Shown here: positions 16,503-18,588 of the stretch, piece after piece
Layout: each line of letters starts with the position of its first letter
Numbering within the stretch: position 1 is the stretch's first letter
Assembly: GCA_018970625.1 (NCBI GenBank)
Contig: JAGWVZ010000016.1
Span: 1-18,588, forward strand
Length of the DNA: 18,588 bases
Direction: 5' to 3'
From: Myxococcales bacterium
Lineage (GTDB): Bacteria; Myxococcota; Bradymonadia; REDH01
Position numbers and translations under genes: made by a program
Notes under the pieces: generated by a model
The model's database searches: none
Told to the model about the DNA's origin: nothing
Seen by the model: the letters and a program-made list of their open reading frames with translations, nothing else

Positions 16503-16670
16503 AACACTCTCGACCTGCACACAACAGTCGTCAGCGTGAAGGGCGAAGAACGTGCTCAGGCAACCGCGGCCTGCCCGCGCCCATGGACGCTCATGAAAGG
16601 CGACGGTGCAGGGTTGGCGGAAACCTGTTCGATGTCAGAGCCTTGCACGCACGGGAAGCCGGTCACCTGA

Positions 16671-18588
16671 TCACGACTCGGCCGACTTCTCTTCCAGATC
16701 TTCACCGTAGTACTCCTGAGCGCGCCGATAGTAATATCCTTGCGCGTAGTAGCCGTAATTACGACGGGACAGATCCACGTCGTTCAGCACACAGCCCAGG
16801 ATATTTGCGCGCACGCTGCGGAGCTGATCCAGAGTGCGATGTAGAATCTCCTTTCGCGTGACACCGGCTTTGATGATGAGCACGATGCCATCGACAAACC
16901 GACTCAGCAAAGCTGCGTCGGTGACGGGTGTGACTGGCGGCGAATCCAGAATCAGCTGATCGAAGCGCGAGGACAAGTCATTCAAGACTTCCTGAAAACG
17001 CTCGGTGTGCATGAGTTCCGTCGGATTGGGCGGAATCGGACCGCTTGCCAAAACAAAGAGATTTTCAACGGGAGTAGACTGAATCGCTTCTTCGAAGGTG
17101 GCTTCACCCGTGAGGATGGACGTGAGACCGACATCCGCAGACATGCCCCAGGCTTTGTGAAGTCGCGGGCGCCGCAAATCCGTATCGATCATCAACACAC
17201 GCTGTCCTGACTGAGCCATCACCGTTCCAATATTACTGGTCATGGTGGTCTTGCCTTCACGGGGGCCCGCAGAGGTCACCAGAAGACGATTCAATGGCTT
17301 CTCGGTCGCCAGGAAATGCAAATTTGTACGTATGGTGCGACAAGCCTCGGACAACGACGACCTTGGAAAGTCATACACGTACGTGTCGGGATTCCACGAC
17401 TGCCCACGAGCGGGGCCGCGAGCACTTCGCCTCCGACTACGCTTGGGACGAATGGAGGGCACGAGACCCAGAAACGAGAGCGCGAACTCGCGCTCGAGAT
17501 CTTCCTTGCTGCGTACGGTGGTATCCAGCGAGTCGAGACCCAGAGCAGCGGCAAACGCAAGTGCGACAGCCAGCAGCACGATCGCGCCCAACTGCGTGAA
17601 CTGCTGCGGGTTATAGGGGCGACGCGGCTCCACAGCGGCTTCCACCACCTCGACATTATTGTACTGGGAGTTCCGCGTCAGGTCGACCTCCTGCATACGG
17701 CGCTTGATCATCAAAAACAACTCGCGATTCCCTTCGGCGTCGAGCAGCAGTCGATTGTAATTCACTTCATGTTCACCCAACTGCTGCACCTCGGCTTCTA
17801 CCGTAGCGAGTCTGCCCGCGAGCGACCGCTCAAGTGACTCGGCGTTGCGATAACGGTTCTGCCAAACTGCCAGAACCGTACGCACCTCGGTCTCCAGATT
17901 GCGCTGCACCAGCTCAAGCTGCTCTCGAACCGCCATGACCTCGGGGTGTTCATCGAGGTAGTAGGTTGAAAGATCGATGTAGCGAACCTGAAGATCGATC
18001 AGCTGTTGCTTCAAGCCCTGCACAAGCGCGTTATCCATCAGTGGATCCACGGCAAGCTCGCCCAAATTTCCGCTCTCCAGAGCAGCGTCGATCTCGCGAA
18101 CGATCGAGCGAAGGCGGTCCGTCTCCAGCCGAGCATCAGCGAGTTGTGCAGTGAGCGTCTGCATGGAGGCGAGAAGGGATACGTTGTCTTTCAGCGTCAC
18201 CGTCAGGATGTTGTTGTTACGACGATACAGAACAAGCGCCTGCTCAGAGTCCTCCAGCCGGTTCTGCAAGACCTCCTGTTGTTCTCGCAACCAGGTCGCC
18301 GCGCGCTCAATCGACTCCACGTTCCGCTGCAGGTTCCGTTCGGTGTACACACGGGCGGTCGCATTGGCGATCGCGGCCGCCGAACCAGGACTCCCTGTCA
18401 CCGCCGTAATGTGAACCAGCTGCGAGTCCTGAATCGGAGTCACGGTGATGCTACTCTGAATCAGACCAGGAATATCGATGGCCTGAATCGCAGCCTGTTG
18501 CTCAACCGGATCTGCGATGTGACGGACACCAAGAAACTCCAGATCCGTTTCAAGTTGAAGTTCCTGCGCGACTGTCTCGGCAATGTTG
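16671..18588 (-). CDS. Wzc-type tyrosine kinase/chain-length regulator of polysaccharide export, N-terminus cut
   Basis: Bacterial tyrosine (BY) kinase fused to a Wzz-type domain, controlling length and export of an extracellular polysaccharide at the inner membrane. The frame is open to the window edge, so the true start and first membrane helix lie beyond 18588. Seen in order: part of the periplasmic Wzz domain, with long predicted coiled coils (RAATWLREQQEVLQNRLEDS and onward to about 17690); the second membrane helix (LGAIVLLAVALAFAAALGL, about 17540-17610); then the cytoplasmic kinase with Walker A SAGPREGKTT (about 17245-17275), Walker A' VLMIDTDLRRP (about 17170-17205) and Walker B LILDSPP (about 16935-16960). 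The C-terminus ends in a tyrosine cluster with eight Tyr (NYGYYAQGYYY, EYY) at about 16695-16760, the usual autophosphorylation site. The neighbouring polysaccharide genes should lie beyond the right edge. Confidence 0.94.
   Translation of the reverse strand, partial: NIAETVAQELQLETDLEFLGVRHIADPVEQQAAIQAIDIPGLIQSSITVTPIQDSQLVHITAVTGSPGSAAAIANATARVYTERNLQRNVESIERAATWLREQQEVLQNRLEDSEQALVLYRRNNNILTVTLKDNVSLLASMQTLTAQLADARLETDRLRSIVREIDAALESGNLGELAVDPLMDNALVQGLKQQLIDLQVRYIDLSTYYLDEHPEVMAVREQLELVQRNLETEVRTVLAVWQNRYRNAESLERSLAGRLATVEAEVQQLGEHEVNYNRLLLDAEGNRELFLMIKRRMQEVDLTRNSQYNNVEVVEAAVEPRRPYNPQQFTQLGAIVLLAVALAFAAALGLDSLDTTVRSKEDLEREFALSFLGLVPSIRPKRSRRRSARGPARGQSWNPDTYVYDFPRSSLSEACRTIRTNLHFLATEKPLNRLLVTSAGPREGKTTMTSNIGTVMAQSGQRVLMIDTDLRRPRLHKAWGMSADVGLTSILTGEATFEEAIQSTPVENLFVLASGPIPPNPTELMHTERFQEVLNDLSSRFDQLILDSPPVTPVTDAALLSRFVDGIVLIIKAGVTRKEILHRTLDQLRSVRANILGCVLNDVDLSRRNYGYYAQGYYYRRAQEYYGEDLEEKSAES

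Overview
The window looks like chromosomal DNA from a GC-rich (roughly 60%), Gram-negative heterotroph. The best guess is a Myxococcota/Bradymonadota-type lineage of the old Deltaproteobacteria. This is inferred from the Asp/Ala/Thr-rich linkers just after lipoprotein cysteines, a Cys-rich repeat of the CGNxxCDEGE…CPDDC type, the paired DUF1592-group cytochrome and HXXSHH proteins, and an ethylmalonyl-CoA mutase-type enzyme. No rRNA or tRNA gene, IS element, integrase, CRISPR array or phage gene is visible. All genes are intact except the two cut by the window edges.

Layout: (1) positions 1-593, minus strand: the 5' part of a dihydrolipoyl dehydrogenase gene. (2) 818-5886, plus strand: an AtoE-type short-chain fatty acid transporter, a Cys-rich lipoprotein, an M19 dipeptidase and a DUF3336-patatin lipase. 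The last three are closely spaced (11-13 bp). (3) 10572-5987, minus strand: a tight three-gene operon of a large lipoprotein of the DUF1587/1595/1592/1588/1585 family with one heme motif, a Tat-exported HXXSHH (DUF1552) protein, and an alpha/beta hydrolase. (4) 10938-13884, plus strand: an ethylmalonyl-CoA/methylmalonyl-CoA mutase-type B12 enzyme overlapping its MeaB-type G-protein chaperone. (5) 15380-13945, minus strand: a TetR regulator overlapping a phytanoyl-CoA dioxygenase-family oxygenase, with a perfect 16-bp palindrome just upstream of tetR. (6) 15531-16502, plus strand: ribF. (7) 18588-16671, minus strand: a Wzc-type bacterial tyrosine kinase of exopolysaccharide synthesis, cut at its N-terminus.

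Theme: several genes fit uptake and breakdown of acyl compounds (AtoE, lipase, alpha/beta hydrolase, PhyH oxygenase, mutase plus MeaB, Lpd). The mutase suggests assimilation of C2 or branched/odd-chain acyl units through ethylmalonyl-CoA or methylmalonyl-CoA. This link is inferred from gene content, because the genes lie in separate transcription units.

The least understood part is the DUF1592-group/HXXSHH/hydrolase operon. The heme protein contains a segment resembling a calcium-dependent carbohydrate-binding module (CBM60-like), which makes the operon the best candidate for an undescribed system. The most testable regulatory site is the TetR palindrome. Family assignments come from recognising motifs; no database search was run.
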